A stretch of 64,000 nucleotides of DNA from JBFGCT01 sp963825565 (GTDB lineage: Bacteria; Actinomycetota; Acidimicrobiia; Acidimicrobiales; Ilumatobacteraceae): assembly GCA_963825565.1 (NCBI GenBank), contig CAWGTW010000010.1, forward strand, positions 124,001 to 188,000, written 5' to 3'. Below the pieces are notes generated by a model. It made no database searches and had not been told where the DNA came from. It worked only from the letters and a program-made list of their open reading frames with translations. This document shows, piece by piece, positions 42,513 to 51,281 of this stretch (its first letter is position 1; each line of letters starts with the position of its first letter). The position numbers and the translations under genes were made by a program.

Positions 42513-43514
42513 GTGAGCGCCCAGGGCCCGTCGATCCGCCCCCGCCGACTGCGGCGATCGGCGGCGATCCGGGACCTCGTCGCGGAGACCCACCTCCGTG
42601 TCGACGACCTCGTCGCGCCACTGTTCGTGCGCGAGGGGATCGCCGAGCCGCAGCCGATCGTCTCGTTGCCCGGTGTCGTCCAGCACACCCGTGAGTCCCT
42701 GCGGGCCGAGGTCGCCACGCTGCTCGGGCTCGGGGTCCGCAGCGTGATCCTCTTCGGGGTCCCCGCCCGCAAGGACGCCGTTGGCTCGGGGGCGTACGAC
42801 CCGGAGGGCATCGTCCAGCTCGCGCTGGCCGATCTCGCCGCCGACGTCGGCGACGACGCGGTGATCATGGCCGATCTGTGCGTCGACGAGTACACCGACC
42901 ACGGCCACTGCGGGATCGTCGACGACAACGGCGTGGTCGACAACGACGCGACCGTCGAGGTCTACGTCCGGGCGGCGCTCGCCCAGGCGCGGGCCGGGGC
43001 GCACGTCGTCGCGCCGAGCGGCATGATGGACGGCCAGGTCGGCGCGATCCGCGACGCGCTCGACGGCGAGGGCCACCACGACGTCGCCATCCTCGCCTAT
43101 TCGGCCAAGTACGCGAGCGGGTTGTACGGCCCGTTCCGCGATGCGGTCGACGTGTCGATCCGCGGTGGCGGCGACCGCAAGGGGTACCAGCAGGACTGGC
43201 GCAACGCCCGCGAGGCGCTGCGCGAGATCGAGCTCGACATCGAGGAGGGCGCCGACATGGTGATGGTCAAACCGGCGCTCGCCTACCTGGACATCATCGC
43301 CGACGCGGCGGCGGTGGTCGACGTGCCGCTCGCCGCGTACCACGTCAGCGGCGAGTACGCGATGATCCACGCCGCGGCCGAGCGGGGCTGGATCGACGGC
43401 GACGCGGTTGCCCTCGAACACCTGACCGCGATCAAGCGGGCGGGCGCCGACATCGTGCTGACCTACTTCGCCCGCTGGTTCGCCGAGTCGGTCGCCGGCC
43501 CGACGGGAGGCTGA
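42513..43514 (+). CDS. hemB: Delta-aminolevulinic acid dehydratase (porphobilinogen synthase)
   Basis: 333 residues. Cysteine-type zinc site DLCVDEYTDHGHCG (C123, H131, C133), active-site lysines K199 (YSAKYAS) and K253 (MVKPALAYLD), and the YHVSGEYAM block. It condenses two 5-aminolevulinates to porphobilinogen. The zinc-cysteine form contrasts with Mg-only enzymes. Followed by hemL after 4 bp, so the two are co-transcribed. Confidence 0.96.
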   Translation: MSAQGPSIRPRRLRRSAAIRDLVAETHLRVDDLVAPLFVREGIAEPQPIVSLPGVVQHTRESLRAEVATLLGLGVRSVILFGVPARKDAVGSGAYDPEGIVQLALADLAADVGDDAVIMADLCVDEYTDHGHCGIVDDNGVVDNDATVEVYVRAALAQARAGAHVVAPSGMMDGQVGAIRDALDGEGHHDVAILAYSAKYASGLYGPFRDAVDVSIRGGGDRKGYQQDWRNAREALREIELDIEEGADMVMVKPALAYLDIIADAAAVVDVPLAAYHVSGEYAMIHAAAERGWIDGDAVALEHLTAIKRAGADIVLTYFARWFAESVAGPTGG

Positions 43515-43518
43515 ACCG

Positions 43519-44898
43519 GTGACCGAGTCGCGTCCAGACGAGCCACGGGCCGCGGCGCCGATGATCCCGCCGTGCGACCCGGTGACGTGCGCCGCCGCCG
43601 GGTGCACGCCGACCGTCTGCGTCGGTGCCGGCGTGCCGTCGAACGCCACGTTGTTCGAGCGGTCCCGCCGCGCGATCCCGGGAGGGGTCAACTCCTCGAT
43701 CCGGGCGTTCAAAGCCGTCGGCGGGGAGCCGTACGTCGTCGCCCGCGCCTCGGGAGCGACGATCACCGACGTCGAGGGCACGACCTACTTCGATCTCGTG
43801 CAGAGCTACGGGGCGGTGATCCTCGGTCACGCCCACCCGGCGGTGACCGAGGCGCTCCGGGCAGCCGCCCCGGACGGCACTTCGTACGGCGCCCCGACGC
43901 CGCGGGAGATGAAGTTGGCCGAGGCGATCGCCGAGCGCGTGCCGAGCTGCGAGCGGGTGCGGCTGATGAACTCGGGGACCGAGGCGACGAGCACGGCGAT
44001 CCGCCTGGCGCGCGGGGTGACCGGCCGCGACCGGATCGTGACGTTCGCCGGCAACTTCCACGGAGCGACCGACGCGCTGCTCGTCGCCGGCGGGAGCGGG
44101 GTGGCCACGCTCGGGCTCCCGGGGACCGCCGGCGTGCCGCGGGCCGCGGTGGCCGAGACGATGGTCGTGCCCTACAACTCCGTACCAACGCTCGACCAGC
44201 AGGTCGCGGCGGTGATCGTCGAGCCGATCGCCGCCAACATGGGTGTCGTCGCCCCGGTCGACGGGTTCCTCGACGGCCTGCGCGCCGAGTGCGACCGCGT
44301 CGGTGCGCTGCTCGTCTTCGACGAGGTGATCACCGGGTTCCGGATCGGTCCCGGTGGCGCCCAGGCCAAGTACGACGTCACGCCGGACATCACGTGCTTC
44401 GGGAAGGTGATCGGCGGCGGCCTGCCGATCGGCGGCGTCGGCGGCCGCGCCGACGTGATGGAGCACCTCTCGCCGCTCGGCCCCGTGTTCCACGCGGGGA
44501 CGCTGTCCGGCAACCCGCTCGCCACCGCCGCCGGCCTGGCGGCGCTCGACCAGTTGACCGGCGACGTCTACATCGAGCTGATGGCCCGAGCCCGGCACCT
44601 GTCCGCCCTGCTGCGCGACGCCTGCGCCGCCGCCGGGTTCCCGGCGTCGTTCCCGGTCGTCGGGACACTGGTCGGCATCGTCTGCGGCGACGCCGGAGCG
44701 GTGCGCGACTTCGACGATGCCAAGCGGACCGACGAGGCCGCGTACGCCGCGTTCTTCCAGGCGATGCTCCGGGAGGGCGTGGCGATGGCGCCCGGTGCGT
44801 ACGAGGCGATCTTCGCCGGGCTGGCCCATACCGATGGCGTCATCGATGCGATCGGCGACGCGGCGTTCCGTGCGGCCGCCGCGGTGATGGCAGGCTGA
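43519..44898 (+). CDS. hemL: Glutamate-1-semialdehyde 2,1-aminomutase with a Cys-rich N-terminal extension
   Basis: 459 residues. The family core starts at about residue 43 (ATLFERSRRAIPGGVNSSIRAF) and includes NSGTEATSTAIRLARG, VFDEVITGFRIG and the PLP lysine K296 in CFGKVIGGGLPIGG. It converts glutamate-1-semialdehyde to 5-aminolevulinate. The first 40 residues are extra and contain C19, C24, C29 and C34, each five residues apart, which could bind a metal or cluster. Start GTG at 43519 with GGGAGG upstream; an internal ATG at 43561 would still keep all four cysteines. Confidence 0.94.
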   Translation: MTESRPDEPRAAAPMIPPCDPVTCAAAGCTPTVCVGAGVPSNATLFERSRRAIPGGVNSSIRAFKAVGGEPYVVARASGATITDVEGTTYFDLVQSYGAVILGHAHPAVTEALRAAAPDGTSYGAPTPREMKLAEAIAERVPSCERVRLMNSGTEATSTAIRLARGVTGRDRIVTFAGNFHGATDALLVAGGSGVATLGLPGTAGVPRAAVAETMVVPYNSVPTLDQQVAAVIVEPIAANMGVVAPVDGFLDGLRAECDRVGALLVFDEVITGFRIGPGGAQAKYDVTPDITCFGKVIGGGLPIGGVGGRADVMEHLSPLGPVFHAGTLSGNPLATAAGLAALDQLTGDVYIELMARARHLSALLRDACAAAGFPASFPVVGTLVGIVCGDAGAVRDFDDAKRTDEAAYAAFFQAMLREGVAMAPGAYEAIFAGLAHTDGVIDAIGDAAFRAAAAVMAG

Positions 44899-44980
44899 CC
44901 GCGACCTTGCGACCCGCGGCGCGGCGGGTGTCCGACGCCAGCCCGCCCGGGGGTGGCCGCGAGATCGCCGGCCCCGCCAG

Positions 44981-44986
44981 TACCGT
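44981..44986 (+). promoter_or_regulatory. -10 box TACCGT
   Basis: 7-nt spacer to the GTG at 44994. Confidence 0.45.
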
Positions 44987-44993
44987 TGTCCCG

Positions 44994-45692
44994 GTGCGCC
45001 AGTTGTTCAGCATCCGGTTCGTGGCCGCGGTCGCCGGCCTCGCCGGACTGGCGTTCCTGCTCAACGCACTCGTCCTCGATCGTGACGACCCGATCGACGC
45101 CATCGTCGACGAGGTCACCGAGCCGGTCGAGCGACGCATCGACCTGATCGAACCGGTCTTCGTCACGACCTCGTCGGACGACTTCGAGATCGGACCCGAC
45201 GGCACGACCCGGGGCTACATCGATCTCGTGCTCACCGGCGACCGGGTGATGCGGGTCGCGCCGGGCACCCCCGGTGAGATCGCGTGCGACCGGCTCGAGG
45301 AGATCAACCGGTGCGCGGTGTTCGCCGACCTGCTCGGCGACGCTGTCGTCTGGTTCGCGATCCTTCCGCAGGCGCCGCGGGCCACGGTCGAACTGTCGCC
45401 GATCATCGACCTCGAGGACGGCTACGCGCTGTTCGAGAACGGTTGGCAGATCCGTTACCCGCCGGTGATCGAGCGCGAGTGCGGGAACGAGGACATCCCG
45501 TCGTTCAGCGATTTCCTGCGTCGCTTCGGCCCGAACAGCGTCACCGTCGTCGACCTCGAGGTGCAGGAGGTGACCAGCGTCCGCTGCGGTGCCGAGGTCG
45601 TCACGTCGACCTCGGTCGCGGCGACGCCGGTGACGGCGATCGGCGACATCGTCGACGCGCCGCCTTCGCCGCCGGCAACGTCGGCACCCTGA
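44994..45692 (+). CDS. Single-pass exported protein, unknown
   Basis: 232 residues. One N-terminal hydrophobic helix (residues about 9-25) serves as anchor or uncleaved signal; the exported part is acidic, beta-rich, with four cysteines, and ends in a Pro/Thr/Ser-rich tail. No family is recognised. GTG start from the promoter box; lies 95 bp after hemL. Confidence 0.6.
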   Translation: MRQLFSIRFVAAVAGLAGLAFLLNALVLDRDDPIDAIVDEVTEPVERRIDLIEPVFVTTSSDDFEIGPDGTTRGYIDLVLTGDRVMRVAPGTPGEIACDRLEEINRCAVFADLLGDAVVWFAILPQAPRATVELSPIIDLEDGYALFENGWQIRYPPVIERECGNEDIPSFSDFLRRFGPNSVTVVDLEVQEVTSVRCGAEVVTSTSVAATPVTAIGDIVDAPPSPPATSAP

Positions 45693-45747
45693 CCGGTGTC
45701 GCGCCTTCGCCGACTCGGCGCGCCGGCGCCGCACCTCAAGGTCGCGG

Positions 45748-46695
45748 TCAGCCGAGCAGGAGGTGGGCCGCTGCCAACCCGGAGTTGTGCGCACCCTCGA
45801 TTCGCGGTCCGGCGAACGCATCGCCGGCGAGGACGATCGTGCCGCCCATCCCGGCCCAGCACGGGTCGGGCCAGATCGTCCGCGGCGTGGCGAACCGCCA
45901 CTTCTTCACCTGTCGCTCGACCATGCGTGCCGTCCCCAACCACGGCCGCGCAGCCGCCTCGAGCGCGTCCGCGAGCGCCTCGGTGTCGTCGTCCCAGTGG
46001 GCCTCGCTCCAGGCCGCGGTGGCGTGGAACGTGATCGCCGGGATCGCACTCACCCCCTTGGCCTGGTTGTCGGCGATGAACCCGAACGTGGGGTCGCCGT
46101 CCTTGATCCCTCCCGGACCAGGCACCGCCCCGGGGCCGTCGAGCACCGCGAGCAAGCCGATCGTTCGGTCGTAATCGGTGCGGAACGGCCCGTCGTCGAG
46201 GTCGAGCCCGGCGTCGACCAGCAGGGCGTACGCCTGCGGGAGCGGGCACGTGACGATCACCACGTCGCCGCGGCGCATCGACCCGTCGTCGATGTTCACG
46301 TTCCACCGGGACCCCGATCCGGCCTCGGACGGGCGGATCGAGAACGCCATCGTCGAGCACTCGACATCGAGCCCGAGTGCGAGATCCTTGGCGATCGCGT
46401 TCATGCCGCCGACGGCGACGTACCGCGGGTGGCCGTCGCTGCCGTCGAACCCGTGCGTCCACACGCGCACGACCCGCCGCGCCAGCCAGTCCTCGACGCG
46501 GGCGCGAAACGCCGGGGTGCGGACGGTGAAGAACTGGGCGCCGTGGTCGAGTCGCGCCCCGGCGATCCGGCGCGTCGCCAGTCGCCCGCCAGGACCGCGC
46601 CCCTTGTCGACCACCACCACGTCGGCTCCCGCTGATCGCAGCTCGCGCGCGGCGACGAGTCCGGCAAGACCGGCGCCGACGACGACGACGCGCAT
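45748..46695 (-). CDS. FAD-dependent amine oxidase/renalase-like oxidoreductase
   Basis: 315 residues. N-terminal dinucleotide fold VVVVGAGLAGLVAARELRSAG and VDKGRGPGGRLATRR, and C-terminal LAGDAFAGPRIEGAHNSGLAAA closing the FAD site. The GRLATRR and HGAQFFTVR contexts match the renalase-like group of flavin oxidoreductases. Substrate unknown. Last gene of a four-gene operon; its ATG shares a base with the preceding hydrolase stop (TGATG). Confidence 0.85.
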   Translation of the reverse strand: MRVVVVGAGLAGLVAARELRSAGADVVVVDKGRGPGGRLATRRIAGARLDHGAQFFTVRTPAFRARVEDWLARRVVRVWTHGFDGSDGHPRYVAVGGMNAIAKDLALGLDVECSTMAFSIRPSEAGSGSRWNVNIDDGSMRRGDVVIVTCPLPQAYALLVDAGLDLDDGPFRTDYDRTIGLLAVLDGPGAVPGPGGIKDGDPTFGFIADNQAKGVSAIPAITFHATAAWSEAHWDDDTEALADALEAAARPWLGTARMVERQVKKWRFATPRTIWPDPCWAGMGGTIVLAGDAFAGPRIEGAHNSGLAAAHLLLG

Positions 46696-47552
46696 CAGCC
46701 GGTGGCGACGCCGAGCGTGCCCGAGCGGGTGCTCGCCCGCTGGTGGGCGGCCTCGGCCCGCCCGAGGAACTCGAACAGCACCCGGTTGAACGTCGACGCG
46801 TGTTCGACCATGAAGCCGTGCGCCGCGCCGCTGATCACGACCAGCTCCGCGGTCGGGATGCGCTCGGCCAACTCCTCGCTGTCGCCGCGCGGCGTGAGGA
46901 TGTCCTGGTTGCCGACGACGACGAGCGTCGGCACCTCGATCTCGCGCACCCGCTCGGCCATCTCCATGTCGACGGTGAGGATCGCGTCGACCTGGGCGGC
47001 GAAGGAGTGTGACGGCCGCCCCGGCGCCAGCGGGCCGAGCCAGCCGATCACCGGCAGGAGCCGGCGGAACGAGCGCGGGCCGATGACCCACCGCGCCGCC
47101 TCCTGGCCCATCGACCCGACCCCGCTGCGCAGCGCCGCATCGCGCCAGCTGGCGAGAAGCTCCTCACGCCACGGGTGGTTGCGCCCCGCGGTGCACGCCA
47201 GCGTCAGCGAGCGAACCCGCTCGGGATACTCGACAGCGACCAGTTGGCTGATCGCCCCGCCCATCGACGCGCCGACGACGTGCGCGGTCTCGACCTCGGC
47301 ATGGTCGAGCACGGCGATCGCGTCGGCGGCCATCTGTTCGAGGGAGTAGGTGCCGTGGGGTTTGTCGCTTCGCCCCGCCCCGCGGTTGTCGAGGGCCACT
47401 GCCCGGTACCGCGGCAGGCTGGCCCACCGCTGGAGGTTCCAGCCGTTCTTGTCGGCACCGAGCCCCTGGATGAACAGGATCGGCGGCGCGCTGCGGCGGC
47501 CGATGACCGAGTAGTGGATGCGGGTGCCGTCGCCGGCGCGGACGTAGGTCAT
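46695..47552 (-). CDS. Alpha/beta hydrolase
   Basis: 285 residues. Oxyanion region FIQGLGADKNGW, ALDNRGAGRSDKP, nucleophile elbow VVGASMGGAISQ (serine present), aspartate in VVVGNQDILTP and histidine in SGAAHGFMVEH complete the triad. Close in pattern to 3-oxoadipate enol-lactonase and related esterases. Coupled to both neighbours by TGATG overlaps. Confidence 0.87.
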   Translation of the reverse strand: MTYVRAGDGTRIHYSVIGRRSAPPILFIQGLGADKNGWNLQRWASLPRYRAVALDNRGAGRSDKPHGTYSLEQMAADAIAVLDHAEVETAHVVGASMGGAISQLVAVEYPERVRSLTLACTAGRNHPWREELLASWRDAALRSGVGSMGQEAARWVIGPRSFRRLLPVIGWLGPLAPGRPSHSFAAQVDAILTVDMEMAERVREIEVPTLVVVGNQDILTPRGDSEELAERIPTAELVVISGAAHGFMVEHASTFNRVLFEFLGRAEAAHQRASTRSGTLGVATG

Positions 47553-48304
47553 CAGTCGCCGCCCATCCCACCGATCCGGAACCGCTCGAAGGGCCAGCCG
47601 GTGTTGATCTCGCCGAGCTCGTCGAGCAGCAGCTCGATCGCTGCGGCGACCTGATCGGCCAGCTCGAGCTCGGCGAGCGGACCGCGGCGTCGCCTGCGGC
47701 TGCGCACAGCGTCGCCGATCTCGACCCGGGCTCGGCGGGTGAACGGCGTGCTCGACGTGGCGGCCGGGAACACCGGCACCGATGCGGCGACCGCTGCGCC
47801 GACATGGAAGTGGTTGATCACGCCGACCTGCCGCGGGTGGCGCGAGGATTCGGCGCCGAGCACGACGAGCTCGCCGGCCCGCAGCGCTCCGCCGACTTCG
47901 TCGGGATGGTCGAGCAGCGCGCCCGCCCGGCGGGCGAACGCGCCGACCGGGGCGTCGTCGGGACGGCCGACGAAGCGCACGGGCCGGTCGACCGCCCGGC
48001 TGATCGCGAACGCGGCGAACACCGTCGACAGCGCGTACCGGCGGCTGTTGACGACGATCAGGGCGCCGTTGCGCGCCGGGAGCCGTTGATCGCCCCCGAC
48101 GGTCACCTGCCACCGGATCCGTGCCGCGGCCGTCAACGTCCGAACGAGGTCCGGGTCGCGACCCCAGTCGTCGATCGTGCTCGACGCGGCCGCGGCGCGA
48201 CGCGTCGCCTCGCTCGCGCCGGACATCATGCTCGATGCTCCCGATGCTGTGGCCTGCGCCTCTCGGCGGACCGGCATGGGGACGACGCGCCCGACGTCGT
48301 TCAT
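47552..48304 (-). CDS. Degenerate PlsC-like acyltransferase
   Basis: 250 residues. GALIVVNSRRYALS, then VNHFHVGAAVAASVPVFPAATSSTPFTRRARVEIG resemble the order of blocks in lysophospholipid acyltransferases (PlsC), including the late proline-rich acceptor block. The catalytic H(x)4D box is absent: the aligned stretch reads NSRRYA. It may be inactive or recruited as a partner of the epimerase. The family call is an inference from weak similarity and gene context. Confidence 0.45.
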   Translation of the reverse strand: MNDVGRVVPMPVRREAQATASGASSMMSGASEATRRAAAASSTIDDWGRDPDLVRTLTAAARIRWQVTVGGDQRLPARNGALIVVNSRRYALSTVFAAFAISRAVDRPVRFVGRPDDAPVGAFARRAGALLDHPDEVGGALRAGELVVLGAESSRHPRQVGVINHFHVGAAVAASVPVFPAATSSTPFTRRARVEIGDAVRSRRRRRGPLAELELADQVAAAIELLLDELGEINTGWPFERFRIGGMGGD

Positions 48305-49275
48305 CACGCCACCTCGACCCGGGCTGGTGTCCGGATGATGCTCGGCCAGCCGTAGAGCTGGTCGATGACCTCGGGTGTGGTCGCTGCCGGTCGGATGCCG
48401 AGAAGCTCGGCCATCCGACCGTTGTCGGCCAGCCGGCCCCGGTGGAGCATCTCGGCGACGTGGTCGGGCACCGGCGCGCCGAGGAGGTGGGTCAGCGCTC
48501 TCGCCGCTCGCCACTCGGGACCGAACAGCGGGATCGGCAGGCGCCGGCCACGGCGGGCGGCCTGGAGACAGGTGATCGCCCCCGGCGCGACCACGTTCAC
48601 CGGCTCGGCAAGCGAGACGCGGGCTGCGGCGACCAGGGCGCGCGCCGCGTCGGTGTGCTCGACGACCGCGAAGGGCGGGTCGGCGAGGGCGCTGAAGGGG
48701 ACCGCCGGAAGCCGCAGGAACCGGCCGAGTGGTGACGGGACGTGAGGGCCGAGCACCGAGGCCAGGCGGACGGCCCCCACGGTCACACCGATCCGGGCGG
48801 CGACGCCGAGGGCGGTCCGCTCGATGTTGGCCACCGTGTGGCCGTACTCCGAGGTCGGGTTGACCGCCGCCGACTCGTCGGGTCTGGTGAGTGACCCCTT
48901 GGCCCGGCCGAAGATCTCGATGCCGCTGCGCACGATGATGTGCTCGAGCGCCCGGCACTCCGCCGCGGCCCCGATCACCGAGGTCGCCGCCTGGTCGGTC
49001 AGCATTGCGGCCCTCGCCGGCGAGGCCCGGGCGTTGGGCTCCCACACCCCGACGTGGACGAGCACGTGCGGGTTGAACGAGATCACCGTCTCGACGATCT
49101 TGTCGTGCTCGTCGGGGTCGATACGATGGTAGGACGTACGCTTCAGCCTTCGGCGCGGCGGGTCGGCATCGATGCCGGCCAGCGCTCCCACCCACGGTTC
49201 GTCTTCCAGCAGGCGGGCGACCAGGGTGCCGAGTTCGCCGCCGACGCCGCTGACGAAGACCCGCCGACCTGCCAT
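48304..49275 (-). CDS. NAD-dependent epimerase/dehydratase-family protein (SDR)
   Basis: 323 residues. N-terminal VFVSGVGGELGTLVARLLE is the Rossmann motif of extended SDR enzymes; IVRSGIEIFG and YGHTVANIE hold the catalytic Tyr region (Y-x3 with valine in place of lysine, so activity is uncertain). First gene of the operon that runs to 45748, each junction overlapping by one base. A TAGCGT box 8 nt upstream of the ATG at 49275 predicts a leaderless mRNA. The ATG overlaps that of the opposite-strand M23 gene. Confidence 0.78.
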   Translation of the reverse strand: MAGRRVFVSGVGGELGTLVARLLEDEPWVGALAGIDADPPRRRLKRTSYHRIDPDEHDKIVETVISFNPHVLVHVGVWEPNARASPARAAMLTDQAATSVIGAAAECRALEHIIVRSGIEIFGRAKGSLTRPDESAAVNPTSEYGHTVANIERTALGVAARIGVTVGAVRLASVLGPHVPSPLGRFLRLPAVPFSALADPPFAVVEHTDAARALVAAARVSLAEPVNVVAPGAITCLQAARRGRRLPIPLFGPEWRAARALTHLLGAPVPDHVAEMLHRGRLADNGRMAELLGIRPAATTPEVIDQLYGWPSIIRTPARVEVA

Positions 49276-49957
49276 GGATTCCAACGCTACTCGGACCCGC
49301 CGCCAGTTCATTGCCGCTTCGTTCGCGGTCACCGGCGCGGGCTTGTTCGGTCTGACCCGCCTCGGTCGGGTGACCGCGGAGCCGTGGCGCGCGGCCGGTA
49401 CAGGAGTCGACGGCGGGGCGACGGCGAACGAGACGGCGCGACGGATCCCCCCGTCGACGACGACCACGACCACGTTGCCGGTGCCCGAGGGCATGCTGAC
49501 CTTCCCGGTCGATCCGACGGGCGGGCTCCTGGTCCTCAACAACTTCAGCGGCGACAGCGTGTCGCAGGGTCCGTGCCAGCACAAGGGGATCGACATCTTC
49601 GTGCTCGACGGGCAGCCGGGACGGGGCCTTCTGGCGTGCACCGACGCCGTGCTCAAGGACTGGCGGCTCGCACCCGGATCCGGGGCCCAGGGCAACGCCT
49701 GGATCCTCGAGGACGCCAACGGTGACATCTACCGATACCACCACCTCGACGCGTTCGCCGACGGCTTGCAGCCGGGGATGACCGTCGTCCCCGGGCAGCT
49801 CATCGGCTTCATGGGTACGTCCGGAAACGCCAACTCGCCCCATCTCCATTTCGAGGTGCGACGCGGTGGTACGGCCGGCCCGGCCGAGGATCCGGTTCCC
49901 TTGCTGCCGTTTCCGATCCCGGAGGTCTCGCTCGGTCCGTACACCGGGTGTGCCTGA
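49274..49957 (+). CDS. Tat-exported M23-family peptidase
   Basis: 227 residues. Twin-arginine signal TRRQFIAASFAVTGAGLFGL, a Thr-rich linker (PPSTTTTTTLPVPEG), then a LytM/M23 domain with zinc ligands in HKGIDIF and SPHLHFEV. M23 enzymes cleave peptide cross-links of peptidoglycan; Tat export implies folding, probably with metal, before secretion. Start ATG at 49274 is in an overlapping CCATGG with the divergent epimerase start. Followed by a paralogue after 133 bp. Confidence 0.88.
   Translation: MDSNATRTRRQFIAASFAVTGAGLFGLTRLGRVTAEPWRAAGTGVDGGATANETARRIPPSTTTTTTLPVPEGMLTFPVDPTGGLLVLNNFSGDSVSQGPCQHKGIDIFVLDGQPGRGLLACTDAVLKDWRLAPGSGAQGNAWILEDANGDIYRYHHLDAFADGLQPGMTVVPGQLIGFMGTSGNANSPHLHFEVRRGGTAGPAEDPVPLLPFPIPEVSLGPYTGCA
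49284..49289 (-). promoter_or_regulatory. -10 box TAGCGT inside the divergent gene
   Basis: 8-nt spacer to the epimerase ATG at 49275; the box lies within codons 4-6 of the plus-strand M23 gene. Confidence 0.55.
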
Positions 49958-50090
49958 CGCCGTGGCTGTTGTTTCGATTCGATGACGAAACCGTGGCGTC
50001 GTCGTCATAGACTGCGCTCAAGCGCGGTGACGTCCGTGCCGAAGACCATGTTGTCAGCCGCCTGAACGGGCGCCACATCACCGACGCCGC

Positions 50091-50765
50091 ATGAACGAAC
50101 GCACGACGCTCTCCCGCCGCCAGTTCCTCGGTGCCGCCGCGCTGGGCGCCGGCCTCGGGGCGGTCGGCCTCGGACGGTTCGCATCGACGATCGTCAGCGC
50201 CGGGGCGGTCGGCGGTGGGATCGACGAACCGGGCGCGGCGCTCCAACCCGCCTCCCGGCTCAGCTTGATCGAGCCGCCGGTCGAACCGCCCCCGGACGGG
50301 ATGCTGATCTTCCCCGTACGGGCGGCCCCGGACTGCTACGTGCTCGACAACTTCGGCGACTGCCGTGGCAGTGGGTGCTCCCGGCTCCACGAGGGAATCG
50401 ACATCATGGGCTCTCGTGACCAGCCGCTGCTGGCGGTCGCCAAGGGCCGGCTGACCAAGCGCTATGTCGACTCCGGACTCAACTACGGGGCCGGGAACGG
50501 CTGGACGCTGTACGACGACGCGAACGACGTCACGTTCAAGTACTTCCACATGTCGCGTCACGAGGACGGCCTCGAGGTCGGCGACGAGGTGCGCCTGGGC
50601 GACGTGATCGGCTACGTCGGCAACACCGGAACGTCGGGGATCTACAGCGACTCGAACTACCACCTGCACTTCGAGGTGCGCCCGGGCAACGTGCCGGTCG
50701 ATCCGCTGCCGATGCTCGTGGTCGACCGAGATGTGTGCGGCGTGTCGCCGCCGATTCGCGGCTGA
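50091..50765 (+). CDS. Tat-exported M23-family peptidase, second copy
   Basis: 224 residues. Twin-arginine signal SRRQFLGAAALGAGLGAVG, short linker, and M23 domain with HEGIDIMGSRD and NYHLHFEV zinc ligands. It shares layout with the upstream gene but lacks the Thr run and has four extra cysteines (DCRGSGC region), so the copies have diverged. A TAGACT box at 50008-50013 suggests its own promoter with a leader of about 70 nt. Confidence 0.88.
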   Translation: MNERTTLSRRQFLGAAALGAGLGAVGLGRFASTIVSAGAVGGGIDEPGAALQPASRLSLIEPPVEPPPDGMLIFPVRAAPDCYVLDNFGDCRGSGCSRLHEGIDIMGSRDQPLLAVAKGRLTKRYVDSGLNYGAGNGWTLYDDANDVTFKYFHMSRHEDGLEVGDEVRLGDVIGYVGNTGTSGIYSDSNYHLHFEVRPGNVPVDPLPMLVVDRDVCGVSPPIRG

Positions 50766-50774
50766 CCGGCGTGT

Positions 50775-51281
50775 TCAGCGCAGCTCGTGGGCGTGCATGA
50801 TGACCTCGCGGGCGAACGGGTCGAGCTGGCGCCCGGCGAGCCGTTCGGTGACCTGGATCGCCTTGGTCGGGTCCTCGACGAGGCCGCTCCAGCGGATGTA
50901 GCCGCCCATCACGCCGACGATCCGGTCGCCGAGCTCCTCCCCGTGCACGAGCACCCTGACCCCGTGGTTGAGCAGCTCGCGGATCTCGAGGTAGAGCGCC
51001 TTGAGGTACGCGTCACGGTTCTCGTTGTGGTACGGCCGGTGGCGGTAGGGGAGCTGTAGCTCCTCGTAGTTGTGGAGGTTGTGCGGCGCCGGGATGATCG
51101 AGATCACGCAGCCGAACCCGTTCTCCCGCAGCCAGATGATCTCCTCCTGGCGGCGCACTCGGCGGTGGTTGTCGCCGACGCCGCCGGGCCGCTCGCAGAT
51201 CGCCAGCTTGTCCTTGAGGATCCAGGTGAAGTTGCGGGGCGTGATCCCGAGAGCCCACTTGCCTCGCAGCCGTGGCGGCAT
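50775..51281 (-). CDS. Dual-specificity-phosphatase-like protein without the catalytic cysteine
   Basis: 168 residues. The order of blocks (RNFTWILKDKLAICERP, EEIIWLRENGFGCVISI, then VRVLVHGEELGDRIVGVMGGYIRWSG) parallels cysteine phosphatases, where VHC(x)5R forms the P-loop. Here glycine 114 replaces the cysteine while R120 is kept. It could bind phosphorylated ligands without hydrolysing them. An 11-codon open frame (51281-51316) immediately precedes and overlaps its ATG by one base. The family call is inferred by pattern. Confidence 0.5.
   Translation of the reverse strand: MPPRLRGKWALGITPRNFTWILKDKLAICERPGGVGDNHRRVRRQEEIIWLRENGFGCVISIIPAPHNLHNYEELQLPYRHRPYHNENRDAYLKALYLEIRELLNHGVRVLVHGEELGDRIVGVMGGYIRWSGLVEDPTKAIQVTERLAGRQLDPFAREVIMHAHELR

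Noticed and set aside
50027..50065. 12-codon frame in the leader of the second M23 gene
   Set aside because: The TAGACT box is 13 nt away and the frame has no distinctive codons for attenuation; more likely simple leader.
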